A stretch of DNA of 64,000 nucleotides from Cylindrobasidium torrendii FP15055 ss-10 (taxonomy: Eukaryota > Basidiomycota > Agaricomycetes > Agaricales > Physalacriaceae): contig KN880451.1 of NCBI GenBank assembly GCA_000934385.1, positions 62,001 through 126,000 of the forward strand, in the 5' to 3' direction. The notes beneath the pieces were generated by a model. That model had not been told where the DNA came from. It saw only the letters and a list, made by a program, of their open reading frames with translations, and made no database searches. A program made the translations under genes and the position numbers. Positions 50,540-62,042 of the stretch are shown here, one piece after another; positions within the stretch are counted from its first letter, which is position 1, and every line of letters starts with the position of its first letter.

Positions 50540-53344
50540 TTAAGCCAGCATGTTCATTCCGTCACCGCTCGACGTTCCATCTCGGTCGTCGTCCAGAAGA
50601 TAGTTACGCTCAATTTCCGATAAAATGCTGAGGAAGTCCCCTGCGCACAAGTTAGTCGCCATTCCTTGTTATATTCAGAAAGTTACGCACAGAGATAGGC
50701 ATGGGCGCGGGCAGCCGATGCAGGCGCGGTCTCTGCCTTCCGCACCGCATCAAGCAGCGTCGACGCGACGAAGCGCACTTTGTGGACGAGGCTAGGCCCA
50801 TTGGTAGCAATGGACTGTATAGGTATACTAGAGCTGAGGGTTAGAAGACAGAATTACTACGCGAATTGAGCAATTACCTGTGTAGAATACTGAGGAGGTT
50901 GCTAGCGACCATTTCGCGGGATTCGGCCACCGACTGGTCGTCGATGGCGCCGTGCAGAGCGCTCAAGAGCTCGTCACGATACTGTTCGATGACAAAACGA
51001 ACCAGCTGCTGGGTGACATAGAGGTTCGCCTGCATAACCAAGAACGGGTTGAGAGCGTTGGCGCGAGAGGCGTTCGGGTTGTCGAAGAAGTCCTTGACCT
51101 CAGCGAAGGTAGCTTGGCGAAAGCCTGCCCCACCGAATTCCGGAGGAATATTGTTTGGGGCGTGAGTAGGCTTCAGCCGCAGAGGTTCAGGCGCATGGCT
51201 GAGGGCACCCATAATGCGTGTGTAGAGGGATTGAACTTCTTCCAGCCGAGCAGTCGCAAACTGGCCTTGCGGCGGTGAGCGTTTATCCACTCGGATGCGC
51301 ACCAGGATCTCTCCGAGGAGCGCAAAGAGACGCGAAGTGTAGTTCAGACCGGAGACTAGGGCTGTCTTGCCATGGGGCTGAGGAAGGTACGCGCTAGCCG
51401 TAATGCTGGTGAGGAAAAAATTCGGAAAGATCAGCAAGGAGAAACCTCGTAGGTTTGGAGGTGCACTGACTACTCGTCATCCAGTTCCTTCGGGAAATGA
51501 ACAGTACAGTCTTCGTCACGGAGACAAATTGGCCGCCCGAGAAGGATCGACATGGACTTGTCGGCTGAATACCCCAGAGATCAGAATGCGGGGAAATAGC
51601 ACAAACCACGCGCTCACGCACCTCCGAAAAGTAACCAGAATACGCGACGCCGGATCTCGCCCTCGATGGGGTCCAAGCCCTCGTACGAGTTTTCTTCGTG
51701 CATACGGAGGGTCACCGCAACATGAGCTGCCTCTCCGAAAGCCGCATGCTGTGTAGCATCATGGCCCTCGCAGAAATGGTAGCAGCAGTCACTTAGACAT
51801 AGTTAGACAGATGTAGCGACTATGGAGGCAAAAACAACGCACAAGTATCTGATGATGACGAGCATCGAGCTGGGTGGGTCGTACGAGGACACTGTAATGA
51901 GTCGACTGGCTTCATAGCAAGTCTGCAGGCAAGTATCAGCGGACCGCTCCCCGCCGTACATAATGGGCGCATACCTGAGCAAGTCGCCGGACGGCGGGCC
52001 GGTCCATAGGGAGGTAGGAGCGAGGCACTTGTACAAGGGTGCTGGCCACCGTGGACATCACCAAGGCAAAGAACAGCGGATCACGCTCTTCTCGTCGCGC
52101 ATGGAGGTCGGCCATGAAAGATGGCCTGTGAATGCATGGGGTGAGGGGGTAAACGAAATCGAAGAAAAGAGCGATGACAAGAGAGAGCGTGTCCCGAGGC
52201 GCGATTTCCTCGAGCCGATGTGGGCGGTAGTTCTGAGCGAGTGGAGGGAAGCCAACGGGCGGTGAGAGCAAGGATTGTTTGTAGGACCAATTGTTGAAAA
52301 AATTATAGTTGTTGAACGGGTCGGGCTGAGGGGATTCTGACTTGGGAGACCCAAGCAGGCTAGACGACGCATCTGAGTGGAAAGAACCACTCGGGAAAGT
52401 ATGATAGGTGTCAGCGGCAATTGGGTATCGCGACGGCGGGATGCTGATGGGGACACTGGGCAACCCAGGTGACATGGACGAATCCATGTACGAGCCACTG
52501 CGAGCGCTGAGCGGTGGTGGGGTCACGAGTGTGTTTGAAGACACTGCGCTAGCCGGAGAGACCGATGGCTCGGGGGCTGCCGCCGCTTGTGCTTGTGCTT
52601 CTTGCAGGCGACGAAGATAGAGATTTGGGGGACCCCTACGTTTGAATTGAGCACGCTTAACGGAAGGCAACCAATTGGCTAACCTTTTCTTGGGAACATA
52701 CTGGAAAGTACAAGCAATTCCTTCACAAGGTATCAGAGAGAGGTGGATGCAACGGGGTTCCCGCCGAGCGTACCCAACGTGACGCAGTGCTTGCAGGACG
52801 ATGACTTGTCTTCTGGGTTCTCGCGAGCACAACGCACTTCTGTCGGAATATTAGAGACAGCTTGGACAAAGATGGAGAGCAAGATGTACTTCTCGATCTG
52901 CACGCGTCACAGCCTGGGAGAGGTTATCATCAGTACTTGTGTGAACGGAGACAACGGAATGGATGTCGGGCTCAGAGGTCCGGCGAGGAACTGAAAGATG
53001 GGAGGATCGGAGCTCACTTTGAGATTGGCGCCTGTTGGAATTGTCAGTACAGAGTTAATCGCATAGCAGGGTCTGATTGACATGATGGACAGTGAGCGAA
53101 AATGCGGGGTTGGGACGGATGGAAAGTGTGAAAATGCGGGGTGAAAGCTGAGTGCAAGAGGCAAAGTTGTGCATGGGAACTGATGGCATAAACCATCACG
53201 CGGCGAAATCTCGGAACGGGGGTGGCGGCGAAAGTGAAGGCAAAACACGTACTTGCGTTTGCCTGGAATGCCTGGACCACCTTTCGAGTTCGTCGCGTCG
53301 TCCGAGGGCGGGGTGGCGGATGAGTCGCGGCGGGCGGCGGGCAT
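50540..53344 (-). CDS. Zn2Cys6 transcription factor with zinc cluster split over tiny exons
   Basis: Nuclear regulator. Exon 1 (53344-53253) starts MPAARRDSSATPP. Frame is kept only by exons of 14 nt (53031-53018), 24 nt (52913-52890), 66 nt (52839-52774) and 37 nt (52720-52684), which join to KRKRQSQSCDACRSRKVRC and onward: Cys-x2-Cys-x6-Cys-x11-Cys-x2-Cys-x6-Cys, followed by FQYVPKKRGPPNLYL. A Ser/Pro-rich linker precedes the MHR-type region: IALFFDFVYPLTPCIHRPSFMADLHARREERDPLFFALVMSTVAS and TCYEASRLITVSSYDPPSS. A late conserved block includes NPFLVMQANLYVTQQLVRFVIEQYRDEL. The end, from SILSEIERNYLLDDD, is acidic and stops at 50540-50542. Ten or more introns. Target genes are unknown. Confidence 0.85.
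53018..53031 (-). other. 14-nt microexon
   Basis: Plus-strand TTTGAGATTGGCGC. Its reverse complement is flanked by ..AACAG before and GTGAGC after, and it is required to join KRK to CDACR in frame. Confidence 0.6.
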
Positions 53345-54722
53345 GGTGCATAAAAGGTGTAAAAGGTACACAGAGTTCACTGGCGGGGAGGGCAAGGGAA
53401 GGGGAAGGGCATGCAGATGGCAACGACACACGCATATTTAAGCCATGCGGGGTCCACCGTCTTCGGACGCTGTTCGAGGTCAAAATCAGCAAACCTTCAG
53501 AATCCCAGATCTGGGCCATGGCCACGAGTTACGATCAGGAACAGGCCAACCCTTTTAATTTTTGCTTTGGACCCAAACCTATTTTCTGCAGAATTTTAAC
53601 TTTCCTAATACGAATTTCTATCAGTCCTTCACGCGGATCACGGGACTCGTTTTAAACAGGCGTTCTCAACGACAAGTGCGAGTTTACCGGTACGGATAGC
53701 CTTCTGCAAGAGCCCCCGAAAGAGTACGACCGCGGGGCACACCTCAAAACCAACTCAAACCCACGCTAAGACCACGCTACGCCCCAAATCTCACGCTTTG
53801 AGTAAATCATATCTCCTGCCGTGCGAGTCCGTCGTATATCGTCGTATATCGTCGCCAGTTACGACCGCCGTGCCTCGTAAACCATGTCCCCACAACGACA
53901 CTCACCTCTGTTGACCTCGTTCTGGCTTTCCGGAATCACTCAGTGATAGATACGTGCCTAAGTAGGTACTAATTACTGAAAGCTTGTCGGTCGATAATTC
54001 TTCATTATACACCTTCCCACTTCTCAACTATCTTTCATTGGGCGGAAAGGCGGCCTAGATCGTTTGCAAACGCGAGAGATATTCTCTTCGCGCTTCCCTA
54101 CTGCGTGCATAGTCGTACAACACGTAAAGCCTCGCCGCGTACCCGTCTCGGTCGCGGTCTCCGCTTACTGGCACACACACTGGCTAGCCGTCCGTAGCAT
54201 CAAGCAACGTAACTCAAAATACCAACAATCCACTTGAGCAATACAAATTGAAATGCGAGCAAAAGAGACTCGCCGGCAAACTCCCTGAATCAGTCGGACA
54301 ATAGCAAGGTTGGCGAGCCATGCAACCTACCCCTTATGTACTGCATGCATCCTTCATTATCATACTGACCATACCATCCCCCAGAAATTAAACCCTCCGA
54401 GTCTGGATGCGTTGTCAGGCTTCAAGCGGACTGATAGCAAGCAGATGGTATGCGAGCGGCATTCTTCGCAAATCTACGCTTCGCAGGTTTGTGACTGGAC
54501 TGGGCATGAAGGGAACAAACGGGGTTTCTATGAAACCAACCCTCTCACCCATAACCTCTGAATCATTACAGTTATACCACATCGAGACATCGGCAGTACT
54601 GTCTTGTACATCGAGTGATGCCAGGTGACGCTGAGTGCAAGCTCTGCATCGGGCCGGACACTTACGGACCCTTTCACGCTCTCAGTAAACAAGTTCCCTG
54701 GATACTTGTGCACCTGAATCCA
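53345..54722. other. Long intergenic region
   Basis: 1378 bp, the largest gap. It has no frame with a domain. A short tandem GTCGTATATC doublet lies at 53831-53850. Upstream of the regulator it may serve as an extended promoter. I found no RNA gene. Confidence 0.45.
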
Positions 54723-56816
54723 TTATCCTCGCGTGTTGTTTCCATATTGTAGTAAGGAGAGACACCGTAGCTCCCGTAACATCGCCTCCGTGTCGTCGTG
54801 GCCCAATTTCCCCTGCCTGAACAACGCGACGACAGCCTCCGAAATGTCCTTGCGCAACTTGACGTGTTCTCTACTGAGCCACCCCTCATTCCGACGCACA
54901 AGTCGATTCCAAAACCTATACGCGTAAGACGGCTGTCCGGCATCGAGAGCACACTGCGCTGCGAACTTGCCCAGCCCGGGAGACTTGGCGAAACCTTCTG
55001 TGTGAACACCCGTAGCTATCCTCAACAGATCCTCGAATTTCTCGGCCCGCGTCTCTAGAGGTGCAGACTTTGCCTGAAGGGCATGGTGATGTATGAGGTC
55101 GGCTAGCGTCTTGCCTGTAACCCTGACGTCGAGATGGTCTGCTCGCAGAAGGAGACGCTCAACGAGCTCTGATTCTCCCGCCTCGAGTGCATGGTGCAAG
55201 ACGGCCCCGAACGTCACACCGTTTGGCCGTAGTCCTCGCTCCGCCATCTTGTCAATCATATTCGCTGCACGATGCGGGTCCTTCTCCGCGAGAGATTTGA
55301 TCACCGTCGTCACAGCATGTTCGTCAGGCGCACGTCCCGAGCGCGCATGAGACCGAAAATGCTCTCGATAGAGCTGAAGCGCCTTTCCCGACCAGCCCAC
55401 CAAAAAGTATGCCCTCACGAGTGCCGTCAAATGGTGTTGGTGCGACGCAGAGAAAGGTCGATGAACAGTTTCGTATTTCTCGATGATGTCCCGTATGAGT
55501 TCGCCATGCGCAGCGGCGTCGGCAGTTGCATTCGGCTCGTCGACCAGCTTGGTCTGTATGTGCCGCAGAACGCGCACCATCCGAAGCATGACCCCAGGAT
55601 CGCCCGTTATGAGCTCGCAGTCGTCCTCATCGCTGTATTTGAGCCAAAGTGCAATCGCGCACTCGATGGAACGACTTTCAGCGGCAATGGCGATGATTCC
55701 AGCCCTGTGAGAAAGAGGTGGGAGTACGTCTTCCTTTGCTAAATGTCGAAGCAATCGTCGTGCAGCATGGGACCCTGCCGCTCGTCTATGAAGACCTTGC
55801 AAGATCCAGAGGATAGCGTTGGGAGGTGGCCATTTATTTGATTCACTTTCCGGATGCCTGAAGAGCTTGAGTGCGAGGTCAATATAACCCTCGCGCTGAA
55901 AACCGGCATAGAGACGATGGGCAGCAGCTTCTGGGACAGTCTGGTATTCCTCCAGGGTGTTGTAGAGTCGAAGGGAGGCTTCATGGATATGTTTATGGCG
56001 AGTTTCGACACCACGGAGGACCGTCGAGTGCGCGATTTCGTTTATGGTTGGACGTGCGGCGGAGGGTATAGATGACTCCTTGCGCCCACGAAGCGTGAAT
56101 GTGAGAAGTTCTGCAGCCTCGTACGTCCAATTGCAGCGCAAACAGGTTTTCGCCAAAGTGAACCCCAATATGATGCCCAGGTCTTCTGTATGCGAGAGCG
56201 CAGGGACGGATTCGGTGTGCTCTTTTTGAAGAAGGATTTGGAATATTTCGACTGCCTCGGAGTCCATACCCTCCTGGAGGAGGTAGCGGATGTGACTCGT
56301 CGTCTGCTGGAGGAGGGACCAAACGGCGGTGGGTTGGGTGCTGGTAGCGGTGGGGATCTTCTCAAGATGGACAAGTACACCCGGCTGGATGAGCGATAGC
56401 ATTTCTTTACACGAGTCGGCCCTCTTGTATGCACTGCACATTTTGGAGAAGATGGGCAGGAATTCGGACAAGTCCAATTGATCCCAGCTCTGGAATGTGA
56501 CCAAGGCTTCGTTCGCGAAGCGCATGGTGTCGGCGCTATCCATGTTGTTGAATTCTGGAGATGATATGAATTTGCGAATCTTGCGCTTCGTTGGCGGACG
56601 CGTGAAGAGACTGGGGGATGGCGAATTCGAGTTGGAGGGAGCCACGGACGCGTCTTGTTCTGCGGGTAGGAGGGCTGCACTCTGCTGGGAGTAGTCGACG
56701 CGTTGTTTAGGTGTGCGTAGCTGCAGTTTGGGGGAGGCGTGGACTGCCATTCTCGAGAAGACGCGTGCAATGGTTGGCGTTGTGACATGGTACAAATGTC
56801 GTCGACAAAGAAACAT
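54723..56816 (-). CDS. Mitochondrial pentatricopeptide (PPR) repeat protein
   Basis: Single-exon frame of 697 aa from ATG 56814-56816. The N-terminus (MFLCRRHLYHVTTPTIARVFSRM) is rich in Arg and hydroxyl residues with no acidic residue, a good mitochondrial presequence. The body is all-helical with degenerate 35-residue PPR units; the clearest is near 55230-55330, where AVTTVIKSLAEKDPHRAANMIDKMAERGLRPNGVTFGAVLHHALEAG has the PPR spacing and the RGxxPNxxTF turn. Fungal PPR proteins bind organellar RNA for stability or translation. The frame is open further upstream to 57230 but would then run into the divergent GRASP gene, so the later start is preferred. Confidence 0.85.
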   Translation of the reverse strand: MFLCRRHLYHVTTPTIARVFSRMAVHASPKLQLRTPKQRVDYSQQSAALLPAEQDASVAPSNSNSPSPSLFTRPPTKRKIRKFISSPEFNNMDSADTMRFANEALVTFQSWDQLDLSEFLPIFSKMCSAYKRADSCKEMLSLIQPGVLVHLEKIPTATSTQPTAVWSLLQQTTSHIRYLLQEGMDSEAVEIFQILLQKEHTESVPALSHTEDLGIILGFTLAKTCLRCNWTYEAAELLTFTLRGRKESSIPSAARPTINEIAHSTVLRGVETRHKHIHEASLRLYNTLEEYQTVPEAAAHRLYAGFQREGYIDLALKLFRHPESESNKWPPPNAILWILQGLHRRAAGSHAARRLLRHLAKEDVLPPLSHRAGIIAIAAESRSIECAIALWLKYSDEDDCELITGDPGVMLRMVRVLRHIQTKLVDEPNATADAAAHGELIRDIIEKYETVHRPFSASHQHHLTALVRAYFLVGWSGKALQLYREHFRSHARSGRAPDEHAVTTVIKSLAEKDPHRAANMIDKMAERGLRPNGVTFGAVLHHALEAGESELVERLLLRADHLDVRVTGKTLADLIHHHALQAKSAPLETRAEKFEDLLRIATGVHTEGFAKSPGLGKFAAQCALDAGQPSYAYRFWNRLVRRNEGWLSREHVKLRKDISEAVVALFRQGKLGHDDTEAMLRELRCLSLLQYGNNTRG

Positions 56817-57034
56817 GGGATTTAACTGGAACAATATCAACAGGCAACCAATGATGACGGTGCACACCACACACAGCATTCCCGCTTTCCGCGTCTCCGT
56901 GATTCCCTCTGAACAACGACGCCTCGGGTTCACTTTCGAACTTCGTCGGCGAGTCCGCGTTGACGCTGGTGGGTTAGAGGAAAGATCGGCGATCACCTCC
57001 GGCCCGAGCATCCACCGCTTGCGCTCGTACGGCC
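56817..57034. promoter_or_regulatory. Bidirectional promoter of PPR and GRASP genes
   Basis: 218 bp between divergent ATGs, so both core promoters and leaders must share it. No TATA box is evident. Confidence 0.4.
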
Positions 57035-58288
57035 ATGGGCCAATCCCAGTCTTCTTCCTCGGCGGCTGCCCCACCGAAGGCCCTCCATGTTTTGCGAGTG
57101 ACCCCGTCTTCTCCAGCCTCCCACACATCCATCGAGCCATTCTTTGACTTCGTCGTCGGGTACGACGGGGATGCAGCCATGTCCCATTCCACTGTGGATG
57201 TAGCCGAGCTCGAACGGATCGTGGAGGCACACGAAAACCGCACGCTGAATCTGCTCGTATGGAACAGCAAGGACCAGCAAACCCGAGGCGCGTGAACAGA
57301 CAAACTCGTGGACGTATCCTGACGCAAGTCTCTCAGTTGTACCCATTGTTCCATCACGCGTATGGTCGCAAGGTTCCTCTCCTCAGAATTCACAGCCATC
57401 TCTCCTCGGCTTAAGCATGCGAATATGTGAACCTGAATATGCGCTGGATAACGTGTGGCATGTCCTGGACGTCTCAGAGGGCAGCCCTGCTGAAAGCGCT
57501 GGGCTTGTACCCTATGGTGATTATATCACCGGATGGTCAGGAGGGATACTGTCAGCAGAAAACGATTTCTATGATTTAGTTGAAGCAGTAAGCATCTCTT
57601 GTCGACTTGCTCGTCAAGCTCATTTTGTGCAGCACGTCGACAAGCCCCTACGTGTCTACGTGTATTCTAGCGACTTTGAGTATGTCTAATGTAGGAAAGT
57701 TTTTATCAACCGAGATTGACAGCATCCTAGCGCTCTTCGAGAAGTTGTACTGGTTCCCAATCGCCATTGGGGTGGGCAAGGGCTCCTGGGATGTGTATTC
57801 GGGTAAGGAGCCAATTCGTCTCCAAAACCATATTCACATTCGTTATTTCAAGATACGGTCTGATTCACAGAATACCTCCGCGATCTACAAGCCACGAGAG
57901 TGGCACGCTTCCTGCGGAAGAATATGAAGACCAAACTTTCTTCGTGCCTGTCGACGACCCCCGTCACAAGATACAGCACAATCATTACTCCTCATCAGCC
58001 CATCCTCACCCTGGCACGTCTCGCAGCCCCGAAAGCGAGGGCAACCATCGTCCAGCGAGCCAGGCACCCCCAACATTCTCCTTTTCTCGCAGGAGTACGA
58101 GCTCAGGTATGAATGGGTCCGTGGCTATAGTATTTGGTGTACTGAATGACAAAATAGACTCTGGACGTACCACACCCGTTGGCAAACAAACACCCTCGGT
58201 TTCAGTTCCATCTTCTGGTTATGAAACCGACGAAGGCTCGGTGGATAACGCTGCAACTTCGCAGAGTAGCCTTACAAGCGTTGAATGA
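57035..58288 (+). CDS. GRH1: GRASP55/65-like Golgi stacking protein (Grh1)
   Basis: Peripheral Golgi/ER-exit-site protein with tandem PDZ-like GRASP domains, also used in unconventional secretion. The start is ATG 57035 with MGQS, a Gly-2 suited to N-myristoylation. The first PDZ-like domain has ALHVLRVTPSSPASHTSIEPFFDFVVG; the intron after NSKDQQTR leads to VVPIVPSRVWSQGSS, then GLSMRICEPEYALDNVWHVLDVSEGSPAESAGL for the second domain. The conserved LLGCVFGYGLIHRIP end of the GRASP core is near 57790-57870. It is followed by a Ser/Pro-rich regulatory tail to the stop at 58288. Four or more introns. All GRASP landmarks are present. Confidence 0.92.
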
Positions 58289-58931
58289 GTGGAATTCCAC
58301 GGTGGGTCGGCATAGTTGGTGTTATATATTGTATCGAGTAGCGTTGTGTCCACACGGCACGACCACTGACTTTGCAACGCATGTTAGTACATATCGCGGT
58401 TAGCTACGGCCCGTCGCAGAAGCAAAGCAGTCAGTCAGATGGTATGATATCTTGCAAATATGGCCTTCGAATGACAACGTGCGTCTTTCTATCACACGAT
58501 TCAGAAAATAGGCTGGGGCCTTCAGCGCGCTTTAGCGTCTCAGGAAGCATTTTAGAAGTTATACAAGAGTCCGACAGCCTGACAATAGCAAGCCCCATTT
58601 CGTGTGTTTCGCCCGCATCTCGTTCGACCTAAAACTGGTGGCTGTAGCGCTACAATGCTGCGCTGAATAGAATACCTTGTTAACAACAGTCGACACCAGC
58701 CCAGACTGCCGTGCAGAGAACCTCCCGAAAGCCCGGCGTCTCTACGACGACGGGGATTATCAAGGGTTTATTTTACTCGGAAAGTGCGGGAAAAACCAAC
58801 TCCATTTCTTCCGACGTCCGCAGTGTCATACCCTCTCTTTTCACCGCTCGAGCGTACTTATATACGTCCATACGCTTAGACATCCCTTCCCCACCTTCTT
58901 CCCCACTTCAGTTTTGCCTCCCATTGGAAAC
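58289..58931. other. Intergenic region
   Basis: 643 bp between GRASP and the PL4 gene. TATATA at 58859-58864 is about 70 bp from the PL4 ATG. A frame at 58677-59063 overlaps the signal-peptide exon but has no domain of its own. Confidence 0.5.
58859..58864 (+). promoter_or_regulatory. TATA box of the PL4 gene
   Basis: TATATA within CTTATATACG, 68-73 bp before the ATG at 58932. Confidence 0.5.
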
Positions 58932-61900
58932 ATGAAGTACTCCGTACTGACACTGCTTGGGTGTGCAGCTCCGGCGCTGGCTGCCTTTGGCATCACTGGG
59001 TCGGATCCCGTTCTTGCCGACACCGGTGCAGGTCTGGTGGTAACAAGTATGTCGTACGCATAGCTGGAACGACCATCATTCACCAAAAATTCCAGTTGAT
59101 GGAAGTAATGGAGACATCACATCCTTGAAGCTGGACGACACAGAGCTACAGGACCAGTCAAAGTACACGCACCTCAGCTCTGGACTGGGTTCCGCGACCG
59201 TCACATCTTCAGTCGACGGCGATGTGGGGATTGTCACCATCTCTACCGACACGATTGTGCGTTTCGCCAAAGCGCTGTTAGAGTTTTGCCTACTTATTGG
59301 TTCTAGACGCACTACTACATTATTCGGTCAGGCGAGAACACCGTTTACATTGGTACGCACGCGTCGGCGGAGCCCGAGGTCGGTGAGCTGCGCTTCATCG
59401 CGCGACTCAACAAGGATTCTCTGCCTAATGGCATCGCCGAGTCCGAGGTGGACGGCGGTTCCACTGTCGAAGGTTCCGATGTTTTCCTTGTTGATGGAGA
59501 GACGCGATCGAAGTTCTATTCCAGCGTAAGCATTTCCTTTTTGGAATCTGACATGCGGCACAAAAATGACCTTGCCCTATTCGAATAGGTTCGCTTCATT
59601 AGTGATCCCAACGACCGGCGCGGCTCGACTTGGCTCGACTTCGATCAAAAGCCGAGCCGCTTGTCCGGTCAAGCCATATTAGGTGCGCCGACCTGACCGG
59701 AAGTCACGACTTGGGGTGACTTGGGCTTCATTTTGCAGGGGCATGCAACAGCTGGTATTCTACAGTGCTAGGTGGTTTAAAGCACAGTAACAAGGGTCAT
59801 ATGGTATTATATGACATTCATTGCTAATTTCACAATGGTCTAAGCACTCCATCATCTCTGCCAAAGGAGCACACTCGCACTCGTTAGCTTCTCGGGAGCA
59901 ATAAATGCGGCAAGTTTAATCGAAAATATTGCGTAATTGTCCATAATTAAAAGCCAATTTATTTGGGTCGATCAGAACCTGAGGCGCGCCAGATAGCTTT
60001 GCGCACGGGTTTTCTTGCCTTGTGGATATGCTACCAGCCCTTGAACATCATTCTCAGTGTGGCTGATATGTAACTTTAGGGCAGGAGGCTGTCGTTAGCT
60101 ATGCGTTGAGGTGGGCGTGAATTTGTAGCCAAAGTCACAACCGGAGTCACTTGCGGTCACTTCAAAGTCACCTTTGGCGGGCCGGTCAGCCGATAGGCAC
60201 GGCCTGACTTCAAATTGACTTGGCTCCGGCAAGTCGCGACTTGAGGTCGGTCGTTGGGATCACTACGCTTCATTGAGGACCAAGTACATGGCGTGACAGG
60301 AAGTGGTGTGGGAGCGTACATAATCGTCCCAGGTGTTGGTTACGAGACCTCGTCCGGTGGTCCCTTCTTCCGCGGTACGTTCTCATCATCCTTTTGTGTC
60401 CTTCATTAGACTCATAATTGTAAATTCAAAGACATTGACAACCAGGGCACTTCCCAACAAGAGGTTTACTTCTACATGAATTCGAACCACGAACAAACTG
60501 AGTCATACCGTACTGGATTTTTTGGACCGTAAGTGACGGGCCTTTCAGTGCGGATGCCGCGTTTCTCATACGCACACACGCACTATAGGTATGCACTAGC
60601 CATCACTGATGGAAGCGCACCTTCTGGTGATCTGGATACCAGCTTCTTCGACGACCTCGACCTGGAAGGCTACGTCGGTGCGTCCGGCCGCGGTTCTGTC
60701 TCTGGTTCTTACTCGGGCGTCGCCGACGACTTCGAGGTCACCATTGGCTTTTCGGTGCGTTTTTCACCGTTTTTACATCAATACTAGAGACTTCCGCGGC
60801 ATATGCTAACATATGGCCTTCGAATTCCAGAACGACGATGCGCAATATTGGGTTTCTGGCTCTGGGTAAGGCCCCCTGCATGCTATTATCCTGAAGCTGC
60901 CTTTTCGGCAAGATTTTGACTCCCCACCCAGCGGTTCTTTCACTAGGGACTCAATGAAGCCCGGAACATACACCGCAACGCTATACCAAGGCGAGCTTGA
61001 GGCTGGCACTGGCGAGGTTACCATTTCAGCGGGCGGGACAGCGAGCCTTGATCTCGAGTCCTCCCTTGACCTTCCTGAGACCATCTGGTCTATCGGAGCC
61101 GTTGACGGCACTCCAGCTGGTGTAGGCCAAATTGACTCTCCCGTTTTGGATTGCTCTGATTATAACCAAAGTTGCTCAACGCGGACTTGATCGAGAAGAT
61201 GCACCCGTAAGTCTAAATACTCGAGGCCTCGTGTAACAGTGCACGCGCTCTCGACCATGCGATCTAACAAGCCCTGTTTCTTTCCTTTGTCTAGTTCTGA
61301 TGACCGGATGGCTTCTTGGGGTCCAGTCACGTTCACAGTCGGTTCCAGTTCAGACTCTGAGTTCCCCATGGCACAATGGCAATCGGTGAGTTCAGAAGCT
61401 AGTCCATACAACTCCATGTCTCGTTCCTCGCATTGTTATCGATAAAGAGAGGATTTCGTACTAAAACTGGCGTTACTTTCCACAGGTCAATGAACCGACG
61501 ACTATCTCGTGGACACCGTCATCCAGTGCTGATATTGGTATCATTTCCGGCCCGGTTCACTTTCAATGTTGTTTTTGACTCTGTTTCTCTTCTAGGTGAG
61601 CGTACTCTTCGCATTCGCACGACCTCTGCATTTGCAAGCGGTCGTCCCAGCATTACTGTCAACGATTGGTCTTCCGACACGCCCGAAGGTGCGTCTTCAT
61701 CGTGGAAATTAGTTCCACATTCTGATACTTTTCTGCTCGTTTAGCTCCGACTAAGATCGACTCTCGCGGGTCAGTGTGGTCATACAACATTTTCGATATT
61801 TTCTAAGAATACCCACAGGGTCACTCGAGGCACCTGGCGCGGTCTTAACCAAGTTTGTATGTGGCGTTTAGTTAGTTCACATTTCCCACGCCTGACGCCT

Positions 61901-62042
61901 CATAATAGACGACTTCGTCATCCCCGAGGGTACGCTCACTGAGGGCGAGAACAAGATTGAAATCAACATTGCAAGTGGCAGCAGCTCGGACGACCCATAT
62001 CTCTCGCCAAACGTTGTGTTCGACTCTGTCGAGCTCATTTGA
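58932..62042 (+). CDS. Rhamnogalacturonan lyase (PL4), exon interrupted by a MITE
   Basis: Secreted pectin-degrading enzyme. Signal peptide [19 protein letters not shown]. Conserved PL4 blocks, in order: [61 protein letters not shown], the fibronectin-like middle domain ([22 protein letters not shown]), [18 protein letters not shown], and a C-terminal jelly-roll carbohydrate-binding part ending VVFDSVELI (stop 62040-62042). Short introns separate the exons. The exon beginning GTTCGCTTCAT (59589) is cut by a 666-bp inserted element; the coding sequence resumes at 60266-60273 with the duplicated 8 bp and continues as [12 protein letters not shown]. Read through the element, the frame stops at TGA 59694-59696. 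All other exons are intact, so the insertion looks recent. The product is probably truncated unless the element is spliced out. Confidence 0.88.
59592..59599. repeat. Target-site duplication, left copy
   Basis: CGCTTCAT, identical to 60266-60273. Confidence 0.9.
59600..60265. mobile_element. hAT-like MITE (666 bp) inside the PL4 exon
   Basis: Ends TAGTGATCCCAACGACC and its reverse complement GGTCGTTGGGATCACTA form 17-bp perfect terminal inverted repeats. It is flanked by an exact 8-bp target duplication CGCTTCAT (59592-59599 and 60266-60273). An 8-bp duplication with TAGTG-type ends is the hAT superfamily pattern. There is no transposase frame. Subterminal regions are full of GTCAC/GACTTG motifs in both orientations, as expected for transposase binding sites. 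Removing the element plus one duplication restores the conserved protein exactly. Confidence 0.9.
60266..60273. repeat. Target-site duplication, right copy
   Basis: CGCTTCAT, identical to 59592-59599. Confidence 0.9.

Noticed and set aside
56817..57230. N-terminal extension of the PPR frame
   Set aside because: It would overlap the start of the divergent GRASP gene, and the Met at 56816 begins a good mitochondrial presequence.
58677..59063. 128-codon frame with its own start ahead of the PL4 signal peptide
   Set aside because: It begins upstream of the TATA box and would bury the signal peptide inside a longer protein.
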